Shown: positions 1-9,000 of the stretch, in pieces
Position numbering within the stretch: position 1 is the first letter of the stretch
Layout of the letters: every line of letters begins with the position of its first letter
Source: Pandoraea apista
GTDB taxonomy: Bacteria > Pseudomonadota > Gammaproteobacteria > Burkholderiales > Burkholderiaceae
Length of the DNA: 64,000 bases
Assembly: GCF_001465595.2 (NCBI RefSeq)
Contig: NZ_CP013481.2
Coordinates: forward strand, 3,720,001 to 3,784,000
Direction: 5' to 3'
Notes under the pieces: model-generated
Seen by the model: only the letters and a program-made list of their open reading frames with translations
The model's database searches: none
What the model was told of the DNA's origin: nothing
Program-made: the position numbers and the translations under genes

Positions 1-1517
1 CCGAGCATCACTGCGAATCGGTGTGGGACGTAGACCCGCTCGCGCTGACACAAGGTCGTCCTGTGGGCCTCGCCTGGTTCTCGCCGGACTGCAAGCACTT
101 CAGCAAGGCCAAGGGCGGCAAGCCGCGCGACAAAAAGATTCGCGGGTTGGCGTGGGTAGCGATGCGCTGGGCCGCACTGGTGCGTCCGCGCGTCATCATG
201 CTTGAGAACGTCGAGGAATTCCGGACGTGGGGCCCAGTGCTCGCGGATGGCTCTCCGTGTCCAAAGCGCAAAGGCGAGACATTCCACTCTTTCGTCCGTC
301 AGCTTGAGGCGATGGGGTATGCGGTAGAGCACCGCGAGCTGCGCGCCTGCGACTACGGTGCACCGACGATCCGCAAGCGCCTGTTCCTGATCGCGCGTTG
401 CGACGGCAAGCCGATCGTGTGGCCCGAGCCGACCCACGGCGCGCCCGGAAGTGTTGCCGTGGTCGCCGGCGAACGCAAGCCGTGGCGGACCGCCGCCGAG
501 TGCATCGACTGGTCGATCCCCTGCCCGTCCATCTTCGAGCGCAAGAAGGAATTGGCCGAGACAACGCAGCGCCGAATAGCGCGGGGCATGCGCCGGTACG
601 TCATCGACTCGGCCGATCCGTTCATCGTGAAGGTGAACCACGGGTACGACTACTTCCGGGGTCAGCCGCTCGGCGAACCGATTCAGACGCTGACCGGCAA
701 ACACGGATTCGGCCTGGTCGCGCCGCACCTTACCAAGTTCCGCACCGGCTCGACAGGATCGGATCTACGCGAGCCGGCGCCGACCATCACCGCAGGCCCG
801 AAGGAAAACCCGGCTGGTGCAGCGCACGCGCTTGGACTTGTCGTGCCGGTACTGACTGAGTGCGCGAATGCGTCGACACAACGCTCGTGGCCGGCGGACG
901 AGCCGCTCCGCACTCAATGCGCCGAGGTCAAGGGTGGGCACTTCGCTCTCGCAGCGGCATTCCTCGCGAAGCACTACGGCGGGAATTACGACGGGCCCGG
1001 TGTCGGACTGAAAGAACCGGTCAGCACAATCACGACGGCCGACCATCATGCGCTGGTGTCGTCGCATATGGTCAAGCTGCGCGGCGAATGCACGGGGAGC
1101 GCCACCGGTGAACCGGTGCCGACCATTTCAGCACAGGGCAACCATATCGGTGAGGTACGCGCGTTCCTGGTGAAGTACTACAGCGAAGGCGGTCAGGATC
1201 AGGACTGCCGTGACCCGATGCACACGATCCCGACAAAGGACCGCCTCGGCTTGGTCACCGTCGCCGGCGAGCAATACCAGATCGCCGACATCGGCATGCG
1301 CATGCTCGAGCCGCACGAATTGTATGCGGCGCAGGGCTTCCCATCGACCTACGTCATCGCCCCCGAATTCAACGGCAAGCGCCTCGCGAAGCATGCGCAG
1401 GTTCGCATGTGTGGCAACAGCGTCAGTCCGCCGATGGCAGCCGCGCTCGTGCGTGCGAATGTGCCCGAGTTGGCTGCGTGGACGCCGAAGGAACGAAAGA
1501 GGTTGGCGGCAGCATGA
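1..1517 (+). CDS. Phage-type DNA (cytosine-5) methyltransferase, 5' end outside window
   Basis: Transfers a methyl group from S-adenosylmethionine to cytosine C5 in DNA. The frame is open from base 3, so the true start lies left of the window and the GTG at 21 is probably internal. Motif IV reads SPDCKHFS (Cys codon near base 90), the variant with Asp before the catalytic Cys that is familiar in prophage enzymes. Motif VI is ENVEEF (near 200), motif VIII is IRKRLFLI, and motif X is GNSVSPP (near 1420). Between about 680 and 1270 the target-recognition region contains at least five repeats of an EPxxTI-like motif. Neighbours are a DUF4224 protein and an integrase, so it belongs to an integrated element and probably protects element DNA or acts as an orphan methylase. 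No partner endonuclease is visible. Confidence 0.9.
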   Translation, partial: EHHCESVWDVDPLALTQGRPVGLAWFSPDCKHFSKAKGGKPRDKKIRGLAWVAMRWAALVRPRVIMLENVEEFRTWGPVLADGSPCPKRKGETFHSFVRQLEAMGYAVEHRELRACDYGAPTIRKRLFLIARCDGKPIVWPEPTHGAPGSVAVVAGERKPWRTAAECIDWSIPCPSIFERKKELAETTQRRIARGMRRYVIDSADPFIVKVNHGYDYFRGQPLGEPIQTLTGKHGFGLVAPHLTKFRTGSTGSDLREPAPTITAGPKENPAGAAHALGLVVPVLTECANASTQRSWPADEPLRTQCAEVKGGHFALAAAFLAKHYGGNYDGPGVGLKEPVSTITTADHHALVSSHMVKLRGECTGSATGEPVPTISAQGNHIGEVRAFLVKYYSEGGQDQDCRDPMHTIPTKDRLGLVTVAGEQYQIADIGMRMLEPHELYAAQGFPSTYVIAPEFNGKRLAKHAQVRMCGNSVSPPMAAALVRANVPELAAWTPKERKRLAAA

Positions 1518-1741
1518 CCACCCACCCGGCCACGGCAAAAAGAAGCCCACGGCATTGCGCGGGCTGAGATCCGATCACCAGGGGCATTTCGGCTTACGGT
1601 CATTTCAAGCTACGCCCTTTTTTGACGGCCATTACTAAGGAATACCCGTGTGGCTCGATATCAAACGACCGCTTTAATGAATGAACGAAGCACTGGAAGA
1701 GATTCTGCGGGTCACCGCACAAGCATGGAGGGTTCTGAGAA
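1518..1741. other. Gap between methyltransferase and DUF4224 gene, with possible coupled micro-ORFs
   Basis: No established gene. An AAGGA motif at 1637 precedes GTG 1648, which opens a 9-codon frame (MWLDIKRPL) ending at 1677. Its TAA overlaps an ATG at 1677 whose 22-codon frame stops at 1745, overlapping the ATG of the next gene. A different ATG at 1681 opens MNEALEEILRVTAQ and ends at 1749. The start-stop overlaps resemble phage translational coupling, but which frame is used cannot be decided here. Confidence 0.3.
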
Positions 1742-1749
1742 ATGAGTGA
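1681..1749 (+). CDS. Possible 22-residue phage peptide
   Basis: The frame starts MNEALEEILRVTAQ and its stop overlaps the start region of the DUF4224 gene at 1742. It has no good ribosome site of its own. It could be translated by coupling from the short frame starting at 1648. The peptide would be amphipathic and acidic at its N terminus. Nothing is recognised, and a competing overlapping frame (1677-1745) is equally possible. Confidence 0.2.
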   Translation: MNEALEEILRVTAQAWRVLRNE

Positions 1750-1987
1750 CACTTTCCTCTCAGCCGAAGAAGTAGCAGAATTGTCCGGAGTGCGTACCGG
1801 ACGCCGCGGGAAATCCCGTGAGGAATTACAAGCAACGTGGCTTCGATCTGCGGGCATCCCGTTTTGGACGAACGCCCGCGGACGACCCATCGTTGCCAGA
1901 TCTGCAATTGAGGGTCGCCAAGCTGCCGCAGCAGCGGAGCCGCCCAGGAAGAAATGGCAACCCCCAACCCTCTCGCTCGCGGGCTAA
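1742..1987 (+). CDS. DUF4224 domain protein of a prophage/island
   Basis: An 81-residue protein. The N-terminal pattern, FLSAEEVAELSGVRTGRR followed by WLRSAGIPFWTNARGRPIV, is that of DUF4224 proteins. These are small prophage proteins normally placed directly before a tyrosine integrase, as here, where the integrase starts four bases after this stop. The position and the helix-turn-helix-like N terminus suggest a recombination directionality factor or a regulator of the integrase. That role is inferred from context and is not demonstrated for this family. The C terminus is basic and Ala/Pro-rich. Confidence 0.8.
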   Translation: MSDTFLSAEEVAELSGVRTGRRGKSREELQATWLRSAGIPFWTNARGRPIVARSAIEGRQAAAAAEPPRKKWQPPTLSLAG

Positions 1988-1990
1988 GAA

Positions 1991-3061
1991 ATGGGACGCA
2001 AACCAACCGTCAATACGAATCTTCCCCCGCGCATGCGGGCTCGAGTGCGGGGAAAGAAGACATACTATTTCTTCGACGCTGGTGGTAAACCCCGAAAGGA
2101 AATCTCGCTGGGCACCGATTACGTGGAGGCTGTGCGCCGCTGGTCAGAGCTAGAGCAAACGAAGGCACCCACCACACCGGGGCAGACATTCGACGTAGCC
2201 GCAACGAACTACGTAGCCGAAGTCTTGCCGACTAAAGCTCCCCGGACACGCTCCGATAACGTCAAGGAACTCGGTTTCCTGCGCGAATTCTTCGCCGGCG
2301 CCCCATTGGACGACATCGAGCCAACAGCTATACGAGGGTATTTTCGCTGGCGCGCCCAGAAGGCGCGGCAATGGTACGAAGATAAGAAGCGCGAGGTGCC
2401 GGCAGATGCGGGGCATGTGCGCGCCAATCGCGAGATCGCCCTGTTCTCGCATATCTTCAACTACGCGCGGGAGAGCGGTCTGACAAGCGCTCCGAACCCG
2501 GCTGCTGGGGTTAAGCGAAATTCTGAGGATGGGCGTGACGTTTACGTCGAGGATGACGTTTTCGCCGCCGTGTACAAGGCCGCTGATGCCCCGACGCGAG
2601 ACGCGATGGACTTGGCCTATCTGACAGGTCAGCGTCCCGCCGACACACTGAAGTTCGATGAGCGGAACATAAACGGCTCCGACGAGTTGGAGATTCAGCA
2701 GGGCAAGACCAAGAAGAAGCTACGCATCGCAGTCGAGGGCGAACTGGCAGCACTCATTGAGCGAATCCGCGCGCGCAAGCGAGGGTATAAGGTCGTGAGC
2801 ACCGCGCTTGTAGTCAACGAATCGGGGCAGAGACTGACCTCCGACGCGCTACGCTCACGCTTCGACAAAGCGCGTGCAGCCGCCGGCATCGATAAGGATC
2901 GGTTCCAGTTCCGCGACCTTCGCGCAAAAGCAGGGACGGACAAAACCGACTCGGCAGGTGACATCCGCCAGGCGCAACAACAACTCGGTCACTCGTCGGT
3001 AGTGATGACCGAGCGATACGTGAGGCAGCGCCGTGGCGACAAGGTGAAGCCGACCCGGTAA
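1991..3061 (+). CDS. Tyrosine-recombinase integrase of an integrated element
   Basis: Site-specific recombinase that inserts and excises the element. The N terminus (about residues 1-60) resembles the arm-type DNA-binding region. A SAM-like core-binding domain follows (about 65-170), then the catalytic domain. Visible catalytic residues are Arg in TGQRPAD, Lys in QGKTKKK, the second Arg in FRDLR, His in QLGHSS and the Tyr nucleophile in MTERYV. The box-II His that usually precedes DLR is Arg here, a substitution seen in related phage integrases. The gene follows the DUF4224 gene by four bases and ends 117 bases before the tRNA-Lys-like attachment sequence, the usual arrangement of int beside its att site. 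The related integrase tail at 52702-52824 ends in nearly the same residues (KVKPT). Confidence 0.93.
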   Translation: MGRKPTVNTNLPPRMRARVRGKKTYYFFDAGGKPRKEISLGTDYVEAVRRWSELEQTKAPTTPGQTFDVAATNYVAEVLPTKAPRTRSDNVKELGFLREFFAGAPLDDIEPTAIRGYFRWRAQKARQWYEDKKREVPADAGHVRANREIALFSHIFNYARESGLTSAPNPAAGVKRNSEDGRDVYVEDDVFAAVYKAADAPTRDAMDLAYLTGQRPADTLKFDERNINGSDELEIQQGKTKKKLRIAVEGELAALIERIRARKRGYKVVSTALVVNESGQRLTSDALRSRFDKARAAAGIDKDRFQFRDLRAKAGTDKTDSAGDIRQAQQQLGHSSVVMTERYVRQRRGDKVKPTR

Positions 3062-3178
3062 ACCGTTCCGCAAACGGCACATGAACAACGGTTTTATGCG
3101 GGTTTCGGGGCGATATTTTTGGAAGATTTGCGGAACTATATCAAGGACAAGCTCATTGATTTTATTGATTTTTTTCAT

Positions 3179-3226
3179 GGACTTTTAATCCGTTGGTCGC
3201 AGGTTCGAATCCCGCACGGCCTACCA
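3179..3226 (+). other. Element attachment site: 3' half of tRNA-Lys(UUU)
   Basis: The sequence runs from the anticodon arm (GGACTTTTAATCC, anticodon TTT) through the T-arm (GGTTCGAATCC) to an acceptor 3' strand ending CCTACCA. No D-arm or 5' acceptor strand precedes it; the upstream DNA is AT-rich and unrelated. This is the classic footprint of an element integrated in the 3' half of a tRNA gene. The intact tRNA-Lys should be at the other end of the element, outside the window. Confidence 0.88.
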
Positions 3227-3237
3227 AACGAATTCGA

Positions 3238-3266
3238 GGGGTTGCGAGAAATCGCAACCCCTTTTT
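3238..3266 (+). terminator. Intrinsic terminator after the tRNA-Lys fragment
   Basis: A perfect 10-bp stem (GGGGTTGCGA with TCGCAACCCC) around a GAAA loop is followed by TTTTT. It is probably the original terminator of the chromosomal tRNA-Lys transcript, left on the chromosome side of the attachment site. Confidence 0.9.
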
Positions 3267-3635
3267 GTTTTGTGATGTGTGCATTTCTGCCTTCGCTCGC
3301 GGACTTCGGCCATGCGGTCATCCCCCTCCCTCGTTGTGGCCGCCCGCAGCGTCACGAACGGCTAGCCGGACGTCGTGCCGATTCTCCCCTTTCCACAATC
3401 CAGCGCAAAGAAAACCTGCATCGGGATCCGGCATAACGGCCGCCCTGTTTCAGACACCGCCGAATCCCCGCTTACCGCCAACTCGCTACGGCTTTTCGCG
3501 TGGAAGTGTGTTCAATCATGCTCCCCAACGCGCGATTGCCGCCACTGGGATCCAGGGTCAAGTTTTCTGGGACATGAAGCGGGGTGAGTCATCTTTGATT
3601 CATGGAAGATCGGACTTTTTCTCCGATCTTCCACG
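3267..3635. other. Non-coding stretch upstream of the first autotransporter
   Basis: No convincing gene. Open frames here lack ribosome sites and family signatures. The only structure seen is the inverted repeat at 3604-3632, listed separately. Promoter elements for the autotransporter must lie here but none is clear. Confidence 0.5.
3604..3632 (+). promoter_or_regulatory. 11-bp perfect inverted repeat abutting the autotransporter start codon
   Basis: GGAAGATCGGA (3604-3614) pairs exactly with TCCGATCTTCC (3622-3632) across a CTTTTTC spacer, four bases before the ATG at 3636. No Shine-Dalgarno is visible between hairpin and start, and the only purine-rich candidate, GGAAGA, lies in the left arm. 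In mRNA it could block or position translation initiation; in DNA it could be an operator. Confidence 0.55.
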
Positions 3636-5882
3636 ATGGCAGCCTTTCTCATTTCTCGCCGAGGCGCGTTACCGCGCCGCTCCCTCCTCGCGCTTTCAGT
3701 CGGTGCATTGTTCTCCCAGCCGGCCTTCGCCGCCGATCCGGTGAGCGCGGACGCCCCCATTCTTTTCTGGCTGCCTCAGGCCAACTCAACGAACTCCGTA
3801 GCCATGAGTGCCGACGGTTCCACCGTGATCGGCACCTTCACAATGCCAAGCGGCACGCCCGCCTTTCGCTGGACAAGCGCCACGGGTATTGAGCAGATCG
3901 GTGCGTTAGGCGGGAACAATGCGTCACCGACAGCCGTGAATGCCGATGGCAGCGTCATCGTCGGGAATACCGGCGGCGGCGCCTTTCGCTGGACAAGCGC
4001 CACGGGCATGCAGCTCCTCGGCACGTTCGGCGGCAACGCCTCCGACGCGAAAGCCGTCAGCGCCGACGGCGCAGTGATCGTGGGCACCAGCGATTTGAGT
4101 GGCTCAAGCGAACAGCACGCATTTCGCTGGACGGCCGCCACGGGTATGGTGGATCTGGGGACGTTGGGCGGCACCAGTTCCACAGCGAATGCCGTCAATG
4201 CCGACGGCAGCGTGGTGGTCGGCACAGCCACGACGGTTACTGAGACGCGCGCCTTCCGATGGACATCGGGTGCGGGCATGCAGAATCTCGGCTCGCTCGG
4301 CGGCAGCCTCTCCGATGCCCGGGCTGTCAGCGCCGACGGTTCCGCTGTCGCAGGTATCGCGAACACGGCGACGAGCGCCACACGTGCATTCCGATGGACA
4401 AGCGCCACGGGCATGCAGGATCTCGGCACGTTAGGCGGAAGCGACACCTATTTCGGCGCAATGAGTTCCGATGGGTCAACCGTCGTCGGAGGCTCGCTGA
4501 CGCAGGGCAACCCTTACATGCACGCGTTTCGCTGGACGAACGCAACAGGCATGGTCGACCTCGGAACGCTGGGGGGCCCCCTGTCTGCGGCGGTCGCAGT
4601 CAACGCCAACGGTGCCGTCGTCGCGGGGATAGCGTACAACGCACAAGGCGACTCGCGCATCTTCCGCTGGACCAGCGCGACAGGCATGCAAGATTTGGTA
4701 ACGCTTCTGACGAACGCCGGCGTGAACATGCGGGGCATCATCCTGAGCTCCGTCACGGGCATTTCGGCAAACGGGCAATACATCGCCGGAGATGGCGGCA
4801 CACCGGCGACAAGCGGCGTTGGTCAGGTCTACCTCGTTCGCTACATCGACGCGACGGTCTCGCCCAAGCCGAACCCAGACCCGGACCCCTCAGGCACACC
4901 GGGAAGCGGGTCAACCCCCACGACACCCTCAACGCCCTCAACGCCGGCCACCTCTTCCCCGCCGGCGAACCCCGTGATCGCCGGTATCACCACACCATCA
5001 TCGGTTCAGGCCTCTGCCAATCAGGTGGGCAAAGCTCGCCAGAGCGTCATGGGACAAATGCACGGTTTTGCCGACCAGATGCTGGGGGAAGGAAAAATCT
5101 CCGACTCGCCGAGCGGCGTGGCGGCCTTTGGCGCCGTCGGCTCGTTGGCAGCGGGCATCACGGGGCATTTGAATCTGGCGCCGTTCGAACTCGTCGCTGG
5201 CGTCGGCTATGCCTCGGAGAGCTATGCGGATACCGAGATGAGAGGCGCTTTCACGGCGGCGGCGAAGCTGCGATATGCGCATATGTTCGACGAGCGATTC
5301 GGATGGTTCGGTGAGCTCGGCGGCTTCTTCTCGCCCGACAGCAACTACCGCTTTTCCCGCAACTACGCCAATGGCTCCGGCACGGCAACGGGGAGTGCCA
5401 GCGCGTCGGGGCGGCAAGCCTATGGATTTGGGCGCCTCGGCATGCTCATCAATGTGACTGCCAACGATCAGTTGACACAATCGATCGAACTCGGGCGTCA
5501 GGTCTTGCGCACGTCGTCGTACAGTGAAGTGCTCTCGCCGGGCAACCCGTTCGAAGCGAGTATGGGGGCCTCCTCGTCCACGATGAACTTGCTCAAAATC
5601 AGGGAGAAATGGGTACACGCCTTCACGTCGACCGTCGACGCCGCAGTCTGGGGCGCATGGGCGCATGGCTTTAGCTACCGTGACGGCTCGCGACTGAACG
5701 TGAGCGGCGTCGGCAGCCTCTCGCCGCAAGTGTCGAGCCAACTCAATTGGTTCGAGTACGGCGCCCGGGTGGGCTACAAGATGAGTCGGAAGGCGAAGGT
5801 GTCGGCATTCGTCAACGGCGTGAGCGGCGGCGACGTCGGCTCGCGCACGCATGTTGGCGTGAATTTCGAAATGTTCTTCTGA
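3636..5882 (+). CDS. HAF-repeat autotransporter (type V secretion)
   Basis: A 748-residue outer-membrane autotransporter. An N-terminal signal peptide (about 1-33, ending QPAFAAD) leads into a passenger of roughly eight HAF-type repeats (about residues 40-385). Each repeat has the pattern AFRWTSATGMQDLGTLGG followed by a VSADGS-like segment, a bladed beta arrangement. A Pro/Thr/Ser-rich linker (about 400-440) precedes the beta-barrel domain (about 480-748), which ends in GVNFEMFF with the terminal aromatic needed for barrel assembly. The ATG at 3636 is the only start before an in-frame stop at 3585; it lacks a ribosome site and sits beside a hairpin. It converges with a second, larger autotransporter. 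A surface adhesion role is inferred only. Confidence 0.88.
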   Translation: MAAFLISRRGALPRRSLLALSVGALFSQPAFAADPVSADAPILFWLPQANSTNSVAMSADGSTVIGTFTMPSGTPAFRWTSATGIEQIGALGGNNASPTAVNADGSVIVGNTGGGAFRWTSATGMQLLGTFGGNASDAKAVSADGAVIVGTSDLSGSSEQHAFRWTAATGMVDLGTLGGTSSTANAVNADGSVVVGTATTVTETRAFRWTSGAGMQNLGSLGGSLSDARAVSADGSAVAGIANTATSATRAFRWTSATGMQDLGTLGGSDTYFGAMSSDGSTVVGGSLTQGNPYMHAFRWTNATGMVDLGTLGGPLSAAVAVNANGAVVAGIAYNAQGDSRIFRWTSATGMQDLVTLLTNAGVNMRGIILSSVTGISANGQYIAGDGGTPATSGVGQVYLVRYIDATVSPKPNPDPDPSGTPGSGSTPTTPSTPSTPATSSPPANPVIAGITTPSSVQASANQVGKARQSVMGQMHGFADQMLGEGKISDSPSGVAAFGAVGSLAAGITGHLNLAPFELVAGVGYASESYADTEMRGAFTAAAKLRYAHMFDERFGWFGELGGFFSPDSNYRFSRNYANGSGTATGSASASGRQAYGFGRLGMLINVTANDQLTQSIELGRQVLRTSSYSEVLSPGNPFEASMGASSSTMNLLKIREKWVHAFTSTVDAAVWGAWAHGFSYRDGSRLNVSGVGSLSPQVSSQLNWFEYGARVGYKMSRKAKVSAFVNGVSGGDVGSRTHVGVNFEMFF

Positions 5883-5893
5883 GCCGATTCGAG

Positions 5894-5913
5894 GCGGGCG
5901 GATCTCCGCCCGC
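5894..5913. terminator. Hairpin between two convergent autotransporter genes
   Basis: GCGGGCGGA and TCCGCCCGC form a nine-base inverted repeat with almost no spacer, just after the stop at 5882. There is no T-run. It may stabilise or end transcripts from either side. Confidence 0.4.
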
Positions 5914-6008
5914 GCGTGCCTCGTCGGGAACACCTTCCTTGCAGATTTTGCTTTGTGTCGTCATCTTGCGGTCCGCTTCCATCTACCGACGACGAACGCT
6001 CCCCGCCA

Positions 6009-9000
6009 TCAGAAGGGCGCAGTGAAGGTCAACCGCACGCCCTGCTGCAACCCTCCCATACCGGTCATCACACTGTAATCCAGCCCGAAGGCAAGGACGC
6101 CCGCGCGCAGCTTGGCGCCGAATCCGACTTGCACGCGATCGCTGCCATAAGGACTCCCCGACACGAAGTACACCGGCCCGCTGCCGGCAATGTCGGCATA
6201 GGCAAGTCCAGCGACACTCTGACCATTAAAGTCGTGCTGCAACTCCACGCGGATATACGGTGAGACGATGCCGATTCGCGTGGCCTTCGAAAAGCCAGCA
6301 CGCACACCCAGCGTGCCCGACAGCGTATTGACGTTCTGCTTGAAGTACGTGAGCGCGTTCAGCCCCGCCCCCGTCTCACTGTATTGATCCAGCGTAGAGC
6401 GCGATGCCGTCATCCGTCCATAGGGTGAGAACAGCCAGTCCTCGCTTCGGTACTCGTACCCCGCCGACACCGAGCCGAAGACCTGCTGGCCCGTGCGTTT
6501 GCCGCTCGCGAAATCGTTCGAATCGACGACCCAGCGGCGCGAGTTGAAGCTGAGCGAGCCGAAGCCCGCCACAGCATCGACAAACAGCGTGGGGATCGGG
6601 CGGAAGCTCGCGTAGAGCGCGCCACTGTAGCTATCGCCCGTATTGCGTGTCCCCGAACTGCCGATATCCGTCGAATCGTGCCCGTACCCCACACCGGCAC
6701 CGAGCGAGAAATGATCGGAGAAGCGATAGTCCGCGCCAAGCGTCACCCCCCCGGTCGTGAACTTGAACCCGGAACGCTGCGCGGCAATGTTTGCGAAACC
6801 GAAGTCTACCGAACCCGCCGTCCAATACGCGAAGCGCTTGTCGTCGCGGGCGTCGTCGCCAGGTAAGTCGGGCACCTGACTGTCGCCCGTGCCTACCCCG
6901 CTGGCGCCTACACTCTTGTCGCGCACATCAAGACCTTTCGCCTTGCGCTGCGCGAGCGGGCTCACGTCACCTCGCAGACAAGCGTCGCGCTCGGCAATGC
7001 CCACGATGTCCTGACAACGCGACACGTTGCGATTACGCTCGGGCGACGGCAGCACCACATTCAGACCATTGCTAGAGGGCGCACGGCCCTTGCCGTGCAG
7101 CGCTTCGAGACGCTGGTTGTAGTTGCCGATCTGTGTCGTGGCGAAGCGGCGGGCCGCCTCCACCTGAGCACCGATGAGGCCGGTGACATCCGGGTCTGTC
7201 GACGGGTCCTTACGCGGGGCAACGCTCACTTGCAAAACCCCTGGCGCCGACGTCGCGTTCTCGTTGGAGAGCGTGTAGGTGATCACCGCGACACCGGCAA
7301 AAGTTGCCGCCGGCACAAAGCGCATGCTGTACTGCGTCGGCGCACTGACCGCCGTGCGCTGGATATCAGTACTCTGCGGGGCAGCCGCAGGCACCGAAAC
7401 AATCGTCGCCGTACCCGCATCCGCTGGTGAGACCGACAGAACGGCGGCTCCCGTAAACGGCCCCCCCGTCGCGCCGCTTGTGATGTCGATATTTGTCGTC
7501 TCATTTGCGCTCACGCGGACCTGAAGGCCGGAGGCCGTCACCGGTACGGCCTGCACGGTGACTGTGACAGCGATGGGAGCCGACGTGCCGGTCGCATTGG
7601 TAAGCGCATACGCGAACGTGACAGCTCCGTTTGTATTTGCCGCCGGGGTGTAGACGATATCTTCACCATTGACCACCGCGGTGCCGCTGGCGGGCGGCGC
7701 GACAATGGCCACCCTTGAAAACGGGGCGCCCACAGCGTTTGCCGTAGCGTGAATCGTGAGCGGCGCGTTCGAAAGTCCCTTGACCTGTACAGGTGGCGCC
7801 GACGGGATCTGATTCGAAATATTGAACGTATAGCTTTGCGAGGCGGTAATCGGCGTGCCCGGCCCGGTGCTGGCATCGGTGGCCGTAATCGTGAACGTGC
7901 TGACGCCCGTCGTCAGCGGCGTGCCGGCCAATAGCCCCGACACCGGGTCGAGCGATAGCCCCGCGGGCAACGCCCCGTTTGTCACCGTGAATCGGTACGG
8001 CAATGTTCCCCCCGACGCGGTGATTGTCTGCCGGTACGCCTGACCTGCCACGGGCGTTGGCAGGGGTACCGGCCCAATGGACATTGCCGAAGCACTGATG
8101 TTCAGCGAAAAAGTCGTCGTCGTGGAAAATGGCGCGCCGGTACCCGTCGTGCTGTCGGTCATCGTGATCGAGAAATTGAACGTACCGGCCTGCGCCGGCG
8201 TGCCACTGATCGTGCCATTGGTGAACGTCATTCCCACCGGCAACGCACCGTGGAGGGCGTACGAATAAGGAGGGACTCCGCCGCTACCGGTCAGCGATTG
8301 AGAATAGCTCAGACCGATGGTGCCGTTAGGCAGCGTCGCAGGGAGTAACACTAGCGTAGGCGGCGCCACCTGAATCGACAGCGTCTGTGCCGCCGTCTGA
8401 TTGCTGGCGTCTTTTGCCAGCACCACGAACGAGAAGTTGCCCGCAGCGGTCGCTCTCCCCGTGATATTGCCCGACGAGTCGAGCGTGAATCCCGTCGGCA
8501 ACACACCGGAGCTGATTGAGAACTGATACGGCGCCACACCACCAGCGACCTGAATTTGCTGACTGTAGCCTGGCGTCCCCGCCACCGTGGCGGGCAGCGT
8601 CGAGGTCACAAAACCGATCGGGGCCGGGGCAAAGGAGTAGCCATTCGTGAGCGTGGCGGTTCCCCCGGGCGTCGAGACCAAGACAGGGACGGCGCCCACC
8701 GCGTGCGCAGGCGTCGTCGCCGTTAGCGAGGTCGCGCTGTTGACTATGACACCCGTCGCACCCGCCCCACCGAACGCGACGGTCGTCTCCCCGGCGACGA
8801 ACCCCGTACCGGTGATCGTCACAGAAGTCCCTCCGCTCGATAGCCCGGTGTTGGGTGACACGGACGTCAACGACGGCGTGGCGACATAAAGGTACTTGCT
8901 CACCGGACTAGCGCCGCTCGTGCCGCCCGGCGTGGTTACCGACACATCGACCGTCCCGGTGCCGGGGGGCGCATGCACGCTTATCGAGGTGTCGCTAAGC

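Noticed and set aside
3179..3226. Functional tRNA-Lys gene
   Set aside because: Only the 3' half is present; the 5' acceptor strand and D-arm are missing.
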